DNA from: Bacteroidales bacterium
GTDB taxonomy: Bacteria > Bacteroidota > Bacteroidia > Bacteroidales > UBA932
DNA: 64,000 nucleotides
NCBI GenBank assembly: GCA_015060325.1
Contig: SUYQ01000008.1
Coordinates: forward strand, 1 to 64,000
Reading direction: 5' to 3'
Positions 13,589 to 23,421 of this stretch are shown here, one piece after another (within the stretch, counting starts at the first letter, position 1; every line of letters starts with the position of its first letter). Under the pieces are notes generated by a model. It saw only the letters and a list, made by a program, of their open reading frames with translations. It was not told the origin of the DNA and made no database searches. Both the position numbers and the translations under genes were made by a program.

Positions 13589-15226
13589 ATGAGAAAAGCA
13601 GCATTAATCATTTTACTGACAGCGGCATCATGCATCACCGGTCTTGCCCAGACAGCTTATGACGCCTTCCTGTTCAGTGAAAACAATTATGAAGGAACAG
13701 CAAGAACTGTGGCGATGGGTAATGCCTTCACTGCTCTCGGCGGTGATCTCGGATCTATAAGCCTCAACCCTGCCGGCAGCGCAGTGGCAAAGTACTCGCA
13801 GATCTCAATCACGCCATCACTCACATTCACGACCAATACGACAAAGGGCGTCTCTCCGTTTGAGGACGGAAGTCTTCCATATTTCGATAAGGAATACCGG
13901 AACAGACATTCAGCATTCTCGCTCCCTAACTATGGCCTTACATTCAACTGGAACACCAACAGAACGTCCGGCCTGAAGAACATCACTTTCGGATTCATAT
14001 CCAACTGCACAAACAGCTGGAACGAAGACGTATATGCAGCCGGCACCAACAGTACGACATCATTCATGGGTTCCATGGCTTATGGTGCAACCGAGAACGG
14101 ACTCTACGGCAGCGAACTCAACCGCAGCGATGCATACGACTATTATCCATGGAAGTACGCAATGGGATACCAGAGCGGAATGATTTCGACTTTCGGCGGA
14201 TATGACGACCAGTTTGTAGGTGCAAGCGAACTTCTGATCGACAGGAACGGACAGACAGAAATCATCCTCGGAGGTCCGCTTGACCAGTCTTACGGAAGAC
14301 AGGTAAGAGGAAGAAAGAACGAGTACCTTTTCAATGTCGGATTCAACATCTCTGACTTCCTGTACATCGGAGCCAACCTTGCAGTCACCTCAATGGACTA
14401 CGGATATTCGGAATACTTCAAGGAAATCGCCAGAGATCCGTCCGACTTCGAGATCGAACTTGACAACGGCAACAGGATGTACTTCGACAGCATGAAATAC
14501 AAGTACAACTACAATGTAGAGACGACAGGTATCTATGGAAAGTTCGGTATCATCCTCACTCCGGGAGCCGGTCTCCGCATAGGTGCAGCGATCCAGACTC
14601 CTGCAGCGACAACAGTGTATGAAGAATGGAGATACACAGGCGAGACAAACTTCACGGAAAGCGCATACAATGCCTCTGCATCAAGTCCATATGGAGAGGA
14701 CAAATACAGTTTCAGAGAGCCTTACAGGGCGAACTTCGGTATAGCCTACACATTAGGGAAATTTGCAGTGATCAGCGCCGACTATGAACTCTGCGACTAC
14801 AGCACCATGAAGTTCATGAGGAACGGTTTCACTGACGACCGAGAATACTTCGAGGACCTCAACGACGACATCAAGACCATCTACGGCATCTCCAACATGT
14901 TCAGGTTCGGTGCGGAGATCAAGCTGGGAGGCCTTGCGCTTAGAGGCGGATACGGGCTGACCACATCGCCGGAACTTGCTGACCTGAACGGCGAGGAACT
15001 TCCAAAGATGAAGACTCAGAACGTTTCATTCGGTCTGGGATACGCATCAAAGAAATCATTCTTTGCCGACGTGGCGGCAAGATACGCATTCGCCACAGAA
15101 GAATACTTCATGCCGTACGACGACTACATGTATGATGCGAGCGGAGCCCTTGTGGCATATGCGCCTGAAATCCTCAACAGGAAAGACGCATGGAAGGTGA
15201 TGCTTACGATAGGATGGAGATTCTAG
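13589..15226 (+). CDS. OmpP1/FadL/TodX family outer-membrane transporter
   Basis: 545 residues with a signal peptide ending at ITGLAQ. The mature N-terminus has the family hallmark: YEGTARTVAMGNAFTALGGD, then LGSISLNPAGSAV, the hatch segment of FadL-type barrels (GxArxxAMGgAftAlggDlssi-NPAg). The rest consists of long amphipathic strands ending in VMLTIGWRF with a terminal Phe, the usual BAM recognition signal. FadL-type proteins carry hydrophobic compounds such as fatty acids across the outer membrane. In Bacteroidota annotation these are often called hemin receptors without strong evidence. The gene is convergent with wbqC, which ends six bases downstream. Confidence 0.9.
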   Translation: MRKAALIILLTAASCITGLAQTAYDAFLFSENNYEGTARTVAMGNAFTALGGDLGSISLNPAGSAVAKYSQISITPSLTFTTNTTKGVSPFEDGSLPYFDKEYRNRHSAFSLPNYGLTFNWNTNRTSGLKNITFGFISNCTNSWNEDVYAAGTNSTTSFMGSMAYGATENGLYGSELNRSDAYDYYPWKYAMGYQSGMISTFGGYDDQFVGASELLIDRNGQTEIILGGPLDQSYGRQVRGRKNEYLFNVGFNISDFLYIGANLAVTSMDYGYSEYFKEIARDPSDFEIELDNGNRMYFDSMKYKYNYNVETTGIYGKFGIILTPGAGLRIGAAIQTPAATTVYEEWRYTGETNFTESAYNASASSPYGEDKYSFREPYRANFGIAYTLGKFAVISADYELCDYSTMKFMRNGFTDDREYFEDLNDDIKTIYGISNMFRFGAEIKLGGLALRGGYGLTTSPELADLNGEELPKMKTQNVSFGLGYASKKSFFADVAARYAFATEEYFMPYDDYMYDASGALVAYAPEILNRKDAWKVMLTIGWRF

Positions 15227-15232
15227 AAGGAT

Positions 15233-15919
15233 CTACAAGCGTTTCAGATACATAATGCTGTCAGGGCCTTCGTTGAAGAGAAGGTCCATGATGGACAGAT
15301 CGGATTGGAAGCCGTATTTCTGGGAAAAGACCTGGAAATACGGCTTTTCCAGATCCAGGTCATGAAGAATGCTGTTCGGGCGCTTGGGATGGATGGCATT
15401 ACGAAGGTCGGTCATAGCCGGTTCCTTGACATAGTCATCGGTCAGACGGATGTCGATGCAAAGGCCCGTCTTCCCGATGAAGAAATTCAACAGCGCCATA
15501 TTAAGGTCAAACAGTCTCTCCGGACGGCTCTCCAGGATAGAGAAGAGTTCATCTCTATAGTAATCAAAATAAGCGGACATTCCGTAAGCTGAAACGATAG
15601 CCTTTTCGTGCTGCTGCACCCACGGAGTCTTGTAATCTATCCTTACTTGAGTTATAGGGTTCTGGTGTGTGCCGCCCTCATGAAGAATCGGAAAGGACAA
15701 GGTCTGCACACCTTCAGCACCATAGAAGCGGCACCTGTTGCGGTAGGACTGCTTCTGAAAATTCTCGCATGCCTCGATATAAACAACTGACGGAGACAGT
15801 TCCAATGAACTGCCGCCGTCACGTCTATTGCTCAATCCTTCCATCTCCTGCGCCATTGCGGCAAAATAGGAAACGGGCGGAAAATATGCTGTTGAGAAAA
15901 GCTTAGGCACTTTAGTCAA
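15233..15919 (-). CDS. WbqC-like family protein
   Basis: 228 residues, cytoplasmic. The N-terminal LFSTAYFPPVSYFAAM, the ENFQKQSYRNRCRFYGAEGVQTLSFPI core and the ITQVRIDYKTPWVQQHEKAIVSAY block are those of the WbqC family. WbqC-like proteins have been linked to surface polysaccharide loci, but the reaction is not established. The gene overlaps the end of lpxA by eight bases and is therefore the last member of the lpxD-lpxC-lpxA-wbqC operon. A role in lipid A or O-antigen modification is plausible from context only. Confidence 0.88.
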   Translation of the reverse strand: MTKVPKLFSTAYFPPVSYFAAMAQEMEGLSNRRDGGSSLELSPSVVYIEACENFQKQSYRNRCRFYGAEGVQTLSFPILHEGGTHQNPITQVRIDYKTPWVQQHEKAIVSAYGMSAYFDYYRDELFSILESRPERLFDLNMALLNFFIGKTGLCIDIRLTDDYVKEPAMTDLRNAIHPKRPNSILHDLDLEKPYFQVFSQKYGFQSDLSIMDLLFNEGPDSIMYLKRL

Positions 15920-16724
15920 TGTTTCCTTTCACGTCCGGGCCCATGCCTCTGATGATACCTCTCTTCGAACCTCTGATAAATTCGATGATTGTATCTCTTT
16001 CTTCTGACTGTGGGAATCCGAGCTCGATCTTGGCAAGAGCATCAGACACATTTGTACCATTATTATAAATGATATCATACATATCCTTGATGCTGCGGAT
16101 CTGGTCAGATGTGAATCCCCTTCTGCGAAGGCCTACGATATTGACGCCTGCATATGTAAGCGGATCACGACCACAAAGCACGTACGGTGGCACATCCTTG
16201 TTGATCTTGCATCCGCCGCCTACGAAGGCATGCTTTCCTACCCTTGAGAACTGATGAGCCACAGAGCTTCCTCCGATAGTAGCCCAGTCGTCAACATCAG
16301 TCTCACCTGCTATGCCCACATAACTTACCAGGATACAGTTGTTTCCGACAGTGCAATCGTGTGCGACATGGGTATAAGACATAAGAAGAACATTGTTACC
16401 GATCTTGGTAACTCCTCTTCCGCTGGCCTTTGTACCGCGGTTGATTGTAGCACATTCACGGATATTTACATTATCACCGATTTCAACATATGTAACTTCC
16501 CCGTCAAACTTAAGATCCTGAGGGACAGCTCCGATGACTGCGCCAGGGAAGACACAGCAGTTCTTTCCCATCTTTACATAGTTGAAGATTGTTGCGTGAG
16601 GAAGAATCTTTGTGCCCTCACCTATCTCGACGTGTTCTTCGATGTATGCATACGGTCCGACTTCAACATTTTCTGCCAGTTTAGCATTTGGATGAACCGT
16701 AGCAAGAGGATGAATGTTTGCCAT
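15912..16724 (-). CDS. lpxA: Acyl-ACP--UDP-N-acetylglucosamine O-acyltransferase
   Basis: 270 residues. LpxA performs the first step of lipid A synthesis, moving a 3-hydroxyacyl chain from ACP to UDP-GlcNAc. The left-handed beta-helix is visible as successive hexapeptide repeats from residue 1 to about 185 (VHPNAKLAENVEVGPYAYI onward). The catalytic His lies in SYTHVAHDCTVGN. The C-terminal helical part has YAGVNIVGLRRRGFTSDQI, typical of LpxA. The start ATG is two bases after the lpxC stop, and the wbqC start lies inside the end of this gene. Confidence 0.96.
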   Translation of the reverse strand: MANIHPLATVHPNAKLAENVEVGPYAYIEEHVEIGEGTKILPHATIFNYVKMGKNCCVFPGAVIGAVPQDLKFDGEVTYVEIGDNVNIRECATINRGTKASGRGVTKIGNNVLLMSYTHVAHDCTVGNNCILVSYVGIAGETDVDDWATIGGSSVAHQFSRVGKHAFVGGGCKINKDVPPYVLCGRDPLTYAGVNIVGLRRRGFTSDQIRSIKDMYDIIYNNGTNVSDALAKIELGFPQSEERDTIIEFIRGSKRGIIRGMGPDVKGNID

Positions 16725-16726
16725 AA

Positions 16727-17635
16727 TTATAATTGGTTTACTCTAATTTGTCTAGCTGTTGCGGTATTGATACCATGCCCCGACTTCTCAGCAGTCACCT
16801 TGGCTTTCAAGAAGCCTCCTGCAAGTCTGAGGTCGCCGATGAGGTCGAGAAGCTTGTGTCTCGCACACTCATTGGAGAAACGAAGAACCAGATTGCTGAG
16901 GTAGCCATCCTCCCTGACTTCAAGAGCAGGAACATTGAACAACTTGCTCATGTTTTCTACCTGCTCCGAAGTCACAGGATGCTCGACAATCACAATCGCA
17001 TTGTCGACATCTCCTCCCTTGACAAGCCCGTTCTTGAACAGGAACTCGATCTCATGGAAGAAGACAAATGTCCTGCAGACACCGATTTCTTCTGCGTAAA
17101 CAACCGACGGGTTCCACTGGGCATGCTGTACACCGAGAACCCTTGAATTAAAGTCCACCATTATGTCGTATGAGAATTCATCCGCAGGTTCGACACGAAC
17201 TACAGATCCCTTCTCATCGTTTCTTACTTCTATAGTCTCCTTGATCTCAATATAGCGGCGCGGTGCATCCTGCTGCTGGAAACCGTCAGCCCACATTGCA
17301 TCAATATATGGCTTGGCGCTGCCATCAAGGATAGGTACTTCTACATTGTCAATTTCAATATAGGCATTGTCAACACCCATTCCGGTCAGAGCTGAAAGGA
17401 CATGCTCGATAGTAGAAACAGACGCCGCACCCTTTGATATCGTGGTGCTGCGCGCTGTGCTCGACACATTCTCCGCCAAAGCTTCCACCTCAGGACAGCC
17501 CTCCAGATCAGTTCTCTTGAATACAAGACCTGTATCTGCAGGAGCAGGAAGAATCACCATCCTGGCCACCTTGCCGGTATGGAGACCTTTCCCCTCAAAT
17601 GAATAGCCTTTTCTGACTGTCTGCTGAAACTGCAT
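16727..17635 (-). CDS. lpxC: UDP-3-O-acyl-N-acetylglucosamine deacetylase, stand-alone form
   Basis: 302 residues from ATG 17635 (MQFQQTVRKGYSFEG). The ATG ten codons upstream is less likely. LpxC is the zinc-dependent committed step of lipid A synthesis. The zinc ligands are visible: His in STIEHVLSALTG, and His and Asp in ECARHKLLDLIGDL. The catalytic His is in KSGHGINTATARQI. In most Bacteroidota LpxC is fused to the dehydratase FabZ (about 460 residues). Here the protein ends directly after the LpxC domain and lpxA starts two bases later, so no fabZ lies at this position. The gene order lpxD-lpxC-lpxA is otherwise that of the phylum. Confidence 0.95.
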   Translation of the reverse strand: MQFQQTVRKGYSFEGKGLHTGKVARMVILPAPADTGLVFKRTDLEGCPEVEALAENVSSTARSTTISKGAASVSTIEHVLSALTGMGVDNAYIEIDNVEVPILDGSAKPYIDAMWADGFQQQDAPRRYIEIKETIEVRNDEKGSVVRVEPADEFSYDIMVDFNSRVLGVQHAQWNPSVVYAEEIGVCRTFVFFHEIEFLFKNGLVKGGDVDNAIVIVEHPVTSEQVENMSKLFNVPALEVREDGYLSNLVLRFSNECARHKLLDLIGDLRLAGGFLKAKVTAEKSGHGINTATARQIRVNQL

Positions 17636-17689
17636 TTTATACCTCTGAATTAAATCGGACGGCAAAGATAGTCATTTTTTTTAATATTC

Positions 17690-18676
17690 CTACTTACCAC
17701 CCTTTTTAAAGACGGCATAGCAACGCAGATACTGCCGGAGAGGGAGTGCCGGACTACCCATCAGGTTCTGTCCTTCCTCCTTGACACTGCTCATTATTCC
17801 GGACTGTCCGGCAATCGAAGTATTGTCCGCCACGGTCAGGTGTCCGGCAATACCGGCCTGCCCACCGATGATACAATGCCTGCCCACCTTTGCCGATCCG
17901 GCAATCGCAACCTGTGATGCCATTACGGTATCAGGACCGACTTCGACATTATGGGCAATCTGGCAAAGATTATCAAGCTTTGCTCCCCTACGGATGATTG
18001 TAGATCCCATCTGCGACTTATCCACACAGGTATTAGCGCCTATTTCGACATCATCTTCGATTATGACATTGCCCGTATGCTCGATCTTCTTCCAGGTACC
18101 GTCTTCGAGCGGAGCAAAACCGAATCCGTCCGAGCCGATGACTGCATTGGCATGTATGATGACATTGTTTCCGATGACCGTACCCGGATATAAACGCACT
18201 CCTGGATACAGGATGCAATACGATCCGATCTTCACGTCATCTCCTATATACACGTGCTCATATACCTTGGTATAATCCCCTATCTGAGCCCTCTTTCCGA
18301 CATAGGCGAAATCACCGACATATACCTTCTTTCCGATTCTGGAGCTCCAGCGTATACGGCTGCGACATCCGCGATATCTCCTGTACGAGCGTTTCTTTGC
18401 GGTCACATAGTCCAGCAACGCTGCCACGGCAGAATAAGCATCATCTACCCTGACCATAGTAGCCGACACCTTTTCCTTCGGCTCAAAGGTCTTGTTTACA
18501 ATGATGATATCGGCCTTGCATGTATAGACATACTGCTCGTACTTAGGATTTGCAAAGAAGCATATTGCTCCCGGCTTGCCGCTTTCAATGCGGGCGAATG
18601 TTGTGACTACAGCTTCCGGATTGCCGTCTACGGTTCCGTTAAGGATCTCAGCGATTTCTTTGGCCTTGAATTCCAT
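17690..18676 (-). CDS. lpxD: UDP-3-O-(3-hydroxyacyl)glucosamine N-acyltransferase
   Basis: 328 residues. LpxD adds the second 3-hydroxyacyl chain in lipid A synthesis. The N-terminal uridine-binding domain is visible ([18 protein letters not shown] to about residue 100). A long hexapeptide beta-helix follows, with the catalytic His in [16 protein letters not shown] and a C-terminal [15 protein letters not shown] helix. It is the first gene of the lpx operon and is divergent from rimP across a 122-base gap. Confidence 0.96.
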   Translation of the reverse strand: MEFKAKEIAEILNGTVDGNPEAVVTTFARIESGKPGAICFFANPKYEQYVYTCKADIIIVNKTFEPKEKVSATMVRVDDAYSAVAALLDYVTAKKRSYRRYRGCRSRIRWSSRIGKKVYVGDFAYVGKRAQIGDYTKVYEHVYIGDDVKIGSYCILYPGVRLYPGTVIGNNVIIHANAVIGSDGFGFAPLEDGTWKKIEHTGNVIIEDDVEIGANTCVDKSQMGSTIIRRGAKLDNLCQIAHNVEVGPDTVMASQVAIAGSAKVGRHCIIGGQAGIAGHLTVADNTSIAGQSGIMSSVKEEGQNLMGSPALPLRQYLRCYAVFKKGGK

Positions 18677-18704
18677 GATCTTTAATAGGTTCGGTTCTAA
18701 GTAT

Positions 18705-18735
18705 TTTGTTTATTCTGATTTTATTCTTACATTTG
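18705..18735 (+). promoter_or_regulatory. Promoter of rimP-nusA-infB (TTTG-N19-TACATTTG)
   Basis: TTTG at 18705-18708 and TACATTTG at 18728-18735 are separated by exactly 19 bases, matching the Bacteroidota primary sigma consensus TTTG-N19-TAnnTTTG. The start codon of rimP is 64 bases downstream. Confidence 0.8.
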
Positions 18736-18753
18736 CAGCGTGAGAATGATCCA

Positions 18754-18778
18754 GGGGGCCGAGAGCCCCCTTATTTTA
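18754..18778 (+). terminator. GC-rich hairpin with U-rich tract in the rimP leader (possible attenuator)
   Basis: GGGGGC (18754-18759) and GCCCCC (18765-18770) flank a CGAGA loop and are followed by TTATTTTAT. The hairpin lies between the promoter and the rimP start codon, so it would form in the 5' leader. It looks like an intrinsic terminator. Attenuation is inference. Confidence 0.6.
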
Positions 18779-18798
18779 TGCATTGACACAAAACAAAG

Positions 18799-19266
18799 AT
18801 GAACGTACCAGAAATATTAGATGCCATCGGAGGCGAAATCGTTGCACGAGGTTGCTTCCTTGTTGACATTTCAGTCAGCAAAGATAATGATATTGTGCTG
18901 ACAATCGAATCAGAAAACGGAAAAATCGAACTTGAAGATTGTGTTTCTCTCAGCAGATTCTTCGAATCAAGATTCGACAGAGAGGTGGAAGACTACTCCC
19001 TGACAGTAAGTTCTGCCGGCCTTGACCAGCCTTTCAAGGTGCTGAAGCAGTACCTCAAGGCAGTAGGGACCAAGGTAGAGGTCCAGCTGAAGGGCGGAAA
19101 GAAGATGATAGCCCTGCTGACGGCAGCAGATGCAGAAGGGATTACACTGAAATACTCCGTGAAAGAAGCCGTGGAGGGCAAAAAGAAGAAGGAACTGGTA
19201 GAGCATGAGGACCGTTTCACCATGGACCAGGTGAATTCCGTACGACCTTTTATTGAATTTAACTAA
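18799..19266 (+). CDS. rimP: Ribosome maturation factor RimP
   Basis: 155 residues. RimP helps mature the 30S subunit. The family features are visible: DNDIVLTIESENGKIELEDCVSLSRFFE in the N-terminal alpha/beta domain, VEDYSLTVSSAGLDQPFK (the conserved E-x-S-S-P-G-like turn, here VSSAGLD), and a C-terminal Sm-like domain (VEVQLKGGKKMIALLTAADAEGI). It is the first gene of the classic rimP-nusA-infB operon. Confidence 0.95.
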   Translation: MNVPEILDAIGGEIVARGCFLVDISVSKDNDIVLTIESENGKIELEDCVSLSRFFESRFDREVEDYSLTVSSAGLDQPFKVLKQYLKAVGTKVEVQLKGGKKMIALLTAADAEGITLKYSVKEAVEGKKKKELVEHEDRFTMDQVNSVRPFIEFN

Positions 19267-19278
19267 TAAAATCATAAC

Positions 19279-20529
19279 ATGGAAAAGATTGAACTTAAAG
19301 ACGCTTTTGCCGAGTTCAAGAACCAGAAGAACATCGACAGACCTACAATGATGGGTGTGCTCGAGGATGTGTTCAGAACTCAGATCACAAAGACCTACGG
19401 ATCAGCAGACAACTTTGACATCATCATCAACATTGACAAGGGAGACTGCGAGATCTATTGGAACAGAGAGGTTGTTGAAGAGGTCGAGGACCCTAACACA
19501 CAGATTGCTCTTGACGACCCTGCACTCGACGACGATTACGAGATCGGCGAGACATTCGCCAAGAAGATCGAACTCAAGGACTTCGGCCGCCGCGGTATTC
19601 TCAACATCCGCCAGAACCTCCAGGGCCGCATCATGGACATCGAGAAGGCAAACCTTTATAATAAATATGTAAACAAGGTAGGAGAGCTCTTCACCGGTGA
19701 GATCTACCAGACATGGGCAAAGGAAGCGCTCATCCTCGATGAGGACGGAAACGAGCTCAGACTCCCTAAGTCGGAGCAGATCCCTGGCGAGCACTTCAAG
19801 AAGAATGATGTGGTCAAGGCCATCATCAAGAGTGTGGAGATGAGAAACAACACCACTCCTTATATCGTGCTCTCAAGAACATCTCCTGAGTTCCTCGAGA
19901 AACTCTTCGAGCAGGAGGTTCCTGAAATCTACGACGGACTCATCACCATCAAGAAGGTGGTACGTGTACCGGGCGAGCGCGCAAAGGTAGCAGTCGAGTC
20001 ATATGACGAGAGAATCGATCCGATCGGAGCATGTATCGGTGTGAAGGGTTCACGCATCATCGGAATCGTACGCGAGCTCCGCAACGAGAACATCGACGTT
20101 CTCCAGTGGACGAACAACGCCCAGCTCCTCATCCAGAGGGCACTCAATCCGGCAAAGATATCCAAGATCATTCTCGGAGGCGAAGAGGACAAGATCAAGG
20201 TATACATGCTTCCTGACGAGGTCAAGAAGGGTATCGGAAAGGGAGGATGCAACATCCGTCTTGCCGGCATGCTCGTAGGAAAGGAGATCGAGGTATGGAG
20301 AGAGCTTCCTAAGAACGAGGAAGAGGATGCGGAAGAGGATGTACTCCTCAGCGAATTCGATGACGTCATCGACATGTGGATAATCGAGAAACTCCAGAGC
20401 ATCGGATGTGACACTGCAAAGAGCGTACTCGCACTTTCAGCAGCTGACATCGCCAAGAGAGCTGACCTTGAGGATGAGACAGTAGAGGAAATCCTGGATA
20501 TCCTCCGCGCAGAATTTGAAGACGAATAA
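19279..20529 (+). CDS. nusA: Transcription termination/antitermination protein NusA
   Basis: 416 residues. The N-terminal RNA polymerase-binding domain runs to about 125, the S1 domain covers about 130-200 (GELFTGEIYQTWAKEALILDEDG), and two KH domains follow (about 205-350). The KH region contains RVPGERAKVAVESYDERIDPIGACIGVKG, then RIIGIVRELRNENIDVLQW, the conserved core of NusA. The short C-terminal tail has one acidic helix-hairpin-helix-like region (LQSIGCDTAKSVLALSAADIAKRADLEDE), and the length fits Bacteroidota NusA. It lies 12 bases after rimP and 19 before infB. Confidence 0.96.
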   Translation: MEKIELKDAFAEFKNQKNIDRPTMMGVLEDVFRTQITKTYGSADNFDIIINIDKGDCEIYWNREVVEEVEDPNTQIALDDPALDDDYEIGETFAKKIELKDFGRRGILNIRQNLQGRIMDIEKANLYNKYVNKVGELFTGEIYQTWAKEALILDEDGNELRLPKSEQIPGEHFKKNDVVKAIIKSVEMRNNTTPYIVLSRTSPEFLEKLFEQEVPEIYDGLITIKKVVRVPGERAKVAVESYDERIDPIGACIGVKGSRIIGIVRELRNENIDVLQWTNNAQLLIQRALNPAKISKIILGGEEDKIKVYMLPDEVKKGIGKGGCNIRLAGMLVGKEIEVWRELPKNEEEDAEEDVLLSEFDDVIDMWIIEKLQSIGCDTAKSVLALSAADIAKRADLEDETVEEILDILRAEFEDE

Positions 20530-20548
20530 TTAAAAAAGGGGGTATTAT

Positions 20549-23350
20549 ATGGCAGAAATCAGATTAAGCAAACTTACAAAGCAATTCAGTATCGGACTTG
20601 CCAGACTCGTTGATTTCCTCAACGAGAAAGGAGCTGACGTGGAGATGAATCCGAATGCAAAGATTTCGGATGAGTATCTGCCGGCTATCGAGGCAAAGTT
20701 CGGAGAAGACCAGAAACTTAAGGCCGATTCTGAGAAGGTTACCATCAAGCTCAAGGAGATCATCGAGATGGGATCAAAGAAGAAGGCTACCGTTGAAGAA
20801 GAGATACCCGAGCAGGAAGTGGTCATCAAGAGCACTTCGCTGAACGTGGAAGCCCCTAAAGCACAGCCTAAGGAGGAAGCAGAACCTGTCGTGGAACAGC
20901 CTGTAAAGCAGGAAGAAGTTAAGGAAGAACCTGCATTAAAGGTAATTGACAAGATCGACCTTTCCAAGTTCGAAAAGAAACCGGCAAAGGAAGAACCTGC
21001 ACCGGAACCGACACCAGAACCCGCACCGGAGCCTGCACCGGAGCCAGAGCCAGCACCCGCCCCAACCCCAGCGGCAGAGCCAGAAGCACCGGCAGAGAAG
21101 GTGGAGGTCATTGAGAAGAGCGAGCCACGCGAAGTGAAGATCGAAGTGGAGAAGCTTGCAGGATTGAAGGTTGTAGGATTGAAGGTTGTAGACAAGATCG
21201 ACCTCTCGCAGTTCGATAAGAAGAAGAAAAAGAAGAAGAGAGAGAGGATAGAGAAGGGCGGCAGCCAGAAGGTTGACGTAACCAAAGTCGAGGCTGACAA
21301 CAAGAGCAAGAAGGACAAGAACAACAATAAGCCGGGAGGCAATGCCCAGCAGCAGAACCAGGGCAAGAAGGACAAGAAGAGCCGTCGTGACCGCGGTGGC
21401 GACAAGTTCAAGCCTATGACTGAGGCCGAGCAGGAAGAGATGCAGAAGGAGATCCAGAAGCAGATCAAGGAGACCTATGCAAAGATGAACGAGGGCAAGA
21501 AGCAGAACTTCGGAGCAAAGCACAGAAAGGAAAAGAGAGAGGCAGCCTCACAGAGGATGCAGGAGGAGATGGAGATGCAGCAGCTCGAGCAGAAGGTGCT
21601 CAAGGTTACCGAGTTCGTTACTGTAAACGACCTTGCTACGCTGATGAACAACACTCCTGTGACCAAGGTCATCGGAGCCTGCATGAGTCTCGGTATGATG
21701 GTGTCCATCAACCAGCGCCTCGACGCAGAGACTCTCGTGCTTGTGGCAGAGGAGTTCGGATATGAGGTAGAATTCGTCACTGCAAACCTTACTGACGCGA
21801 TTGCACAGGGTGAGGTGGAGGATACCGACGAGGATCTCCTCCCACGTCCACCGGTGATCACCGTGATGGGTCACGTTGACCACGGTAAGACTTCCCTCCT
21901 CGACCATATCCGTAGCGCGAACGTGATCGCCGGAGAGGCCGGAGGTATCACACAGCACATCGGAGCATACAACGTGACGCTTCCTGACGGACAGCACATC
22001 ACGTTCCTTGACACTCCTGGTCACGAAGCCTTTACAGCGATGCGTGCCCGTGGTGCCAAGATGACGGACGTTGCCATCATCATCATCGCAGCCGACGACT
22101 GCATCATGCCTCAGACTGTCGAGGCGATCAACCATGCACAGGCGGCTGGCGTACCGATGGTATTCGCAATCAACAAGATCGACAAGCCGGGTGCAAATCC
22201 TGAGAAGATCCGCGAGCAGCTTTCAAACATGAACATCCTCGTCGAGGACTGGGGCGGAAAGTACCAGTGCCAGGAGATCTCAGCAAAGAAGGGTATCAAT
22301 GTTGACCAGCTTCTTGAGAAGGTTCTCCTTGAGGCCGAAATGCTCGAGCTCAAGGCCAATCCTAACAAGAGGGCTGCAGGTGCAGTGATCGAGTCATCGC
22401 TCGACAAGGGCCGCGGATATCTCGCAACAATCCTCGTACAGAACGGAACACTCCGAGTAGGAGACGTGATGCTGTCAGGATGCTACACCGGTAGAGTGAA
22501 GGCAATGTTCAACGAGCGTGGACAGAAGGTAGAGGAGGCCGGTCCTTCGACACCGGTTTCAGTGCTCGGTCTGAACGGAGCACCTACAGCAGGTGAGACA
22601 TTCGTTGTGATGGCTGACGAGAAGGAGGCAAAGGACATCGCCAACAAGCGTGAACAGCTCATACGTATCCAGGGCATCAAGACCCAGAAGCATATGACTC
22701 TCGAGGAGATCGGACGCCGTATCGCGATCGGAAACTTCAAGGAGCTCAACGTCATCGTCAAGGGAGACGTGGACGGATCGGTGGAGGCTCTCTCAGACTC
22801 TATCATCAAGCTCTCTACAGAGGAGGTTCGCGTGAATGTGATCCACAAGGCTGTCGGAGCGATCTCCGAGTCGGATATCCTGCTCGCTGCCGCTTCGGAT
22901 GCGATCATCATCGGTTTCCAGGTACGTCCTATGCCTTCCGCAAGAAAGCTTGCTGAGAAGGAGGAGATCGAGATCCGTCTGTACTCAGTCATCTACGACT
23001 GCATCAACGAGCTCAAGAGCGGTATCGAGGGTATGCTCGAGCCTGAGCAGAAGGAGGTTGTCACTGCAACCGCAGAGGTTCAGGAGACCTTCAAGATCTC
23101 TAAGGTGGGTACCATCGCAGGATGTATCGTCCGCGAGGGCAAACTCCAGAGATCTGCCAAGGTGCGCGTGATCCGTGACGGTATCGTTGTCTACACCGGA
23201 GAGCTTGGATCCCTCAAGAGGTTCAAGGATGATGTCAAGGAAGTTCACATGGGTATGGACTGCGGTCTGAACATCCAGGGCTACAATGACATCAAGGTAG
23301 GAGACGTTGTCGAGGCCTACACGATCGAAGAGATCAAGAGGACACTCTAG
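20549..23350 (+). CDS. infB: Translation initiation factor IF-2
   Basis: 933 residues. IF-2 is the GTPase that places initiator tRNA on the 30S subunit. The first about 80 residues form the IF2N helical module ([24 protein letters not shown]). A long acidic and basic linker runs to about 340 with tandem EPAPEP-type repeats (about 150-175) and a Lys-rich stretch near 225. The G domain starts near residue 430 ([18 protein letters not shown]), with DTPGHEAF for G3 and NKIDKPGAN for G4. Domains II-IV follow. The long low-complexity N-terminus is usual for this phylum. A perfect terminator hairpin follows 12 bases after the stop. Confidence 0.97.
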   Translation: MAEIRLSKLTKQFSIGLARLVDFLNEKGADVEMNPNAKISDEYLPAIEAKFGEDQKLKADSEKVTIKLKEIIEMGSKKKATVEEEIPEQEVVIKSTSLNVEAPKAQPKEEAEPVVEQPVKQEEVKEEPALKVIDKIDLSKFEKKPAKEEPAPEPTPEPAPEPAPEPEPAPAPTPAAEPEAPAEKVEVIEKSEPREVKIEVEKLAGLKVVGLKVVDKIDLSQFDKKKKKKKRERIEKGGSQKVDVTKVEADNKSKKDKNNNKPGGNAQQQNQGKKDKKSRRDRGGDKFKPMTEAEQEEMQKEIQKQIKETYAKMNEGKKQNFGAKHRKEKREAASQRMQEEMEMQQLEQKVLKVTEFVTVNDLATLMNNTPVTKVIGACMSLGMMVSINQRLDAETLVLVAEEFGYEVEFVTANLTDAIAQGEVEDTDEDLLPRPPVITVMGHVDHGKTSLLDHIRSANVIAGEAGGITQHIGAYNVTLPDGQHITFLDTPGHEAFTAMRARGAKMTDVAIIIIAADDCIMPQTVEAINHAQAAGVPMVFAINKIDKPGANPEKIREQLSNMNILVEDWGGKYQCQEISAKKGINVDQLLEKVLLEAEMLELKANPNKRAAGAVIESSLDKGRGYLATILVQNGTLRVGDVMLSGCYTGRVKAMFNERGQKVEEAGPSTPVSVLGLNGAPTAGETFVVMADEKEAKDIANKREQLIRIQGIKTQKHMTLEEIGRRIAIGNFKELNVIVKGDVDGSVEALSDSIIKLSTEEVRVNVIHKAVGAISESDILLAAASDAIIIGFQVRPMPSARKLAEKEEIEIRLYSVIYDCINELKSGIEGMLEPEQKEVVTATAEVQETFKISKVGTIAGCIVREGKLQRSAKVRVIRDGIVVYTGELGSLKRFKDDVKEVHMGMDCGLNIQGYNDIKVGDVVEAYTIEEIKRTL

Positions 23351-23361
23351 TTCCTCTTCAT

Positions 23362-23410
23362 ATAAAGTCAAAGGGCTTCTGATTCAGAATCAGAAGCCCT
23401 TTGACTTTAT
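23362..23410. terminator. Bidirectional terminator with perfect 24-bp stem after infB
   Basis: ATAAAGTCAAAGGGCTTCTG continues to a perfect 24-base arm (23362-23385), mirrored at 23387-23410 around a single base. A/T-rich arm ends allow it to stop transcripts from both infB and the convergent lipoprotein gene. Confidence 0.9.
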
Positions 23411-23421
23411 TGTAGCGACTG

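Noticed and set aside
18677..18798. tRNA or small RNA gene between lpxD and rimP
   Set aside because: No cloverleaf is possible. The only structured part is a short terminator-like hairpin in the rimP leader.
20545..21468. Minus-strand frame rich in Ser, Ala and Gly, 307 codons
   Set aside because: It is the shadow of the low-complexity acidic/basic linker of infB (GAG and AAG codons read backwards).
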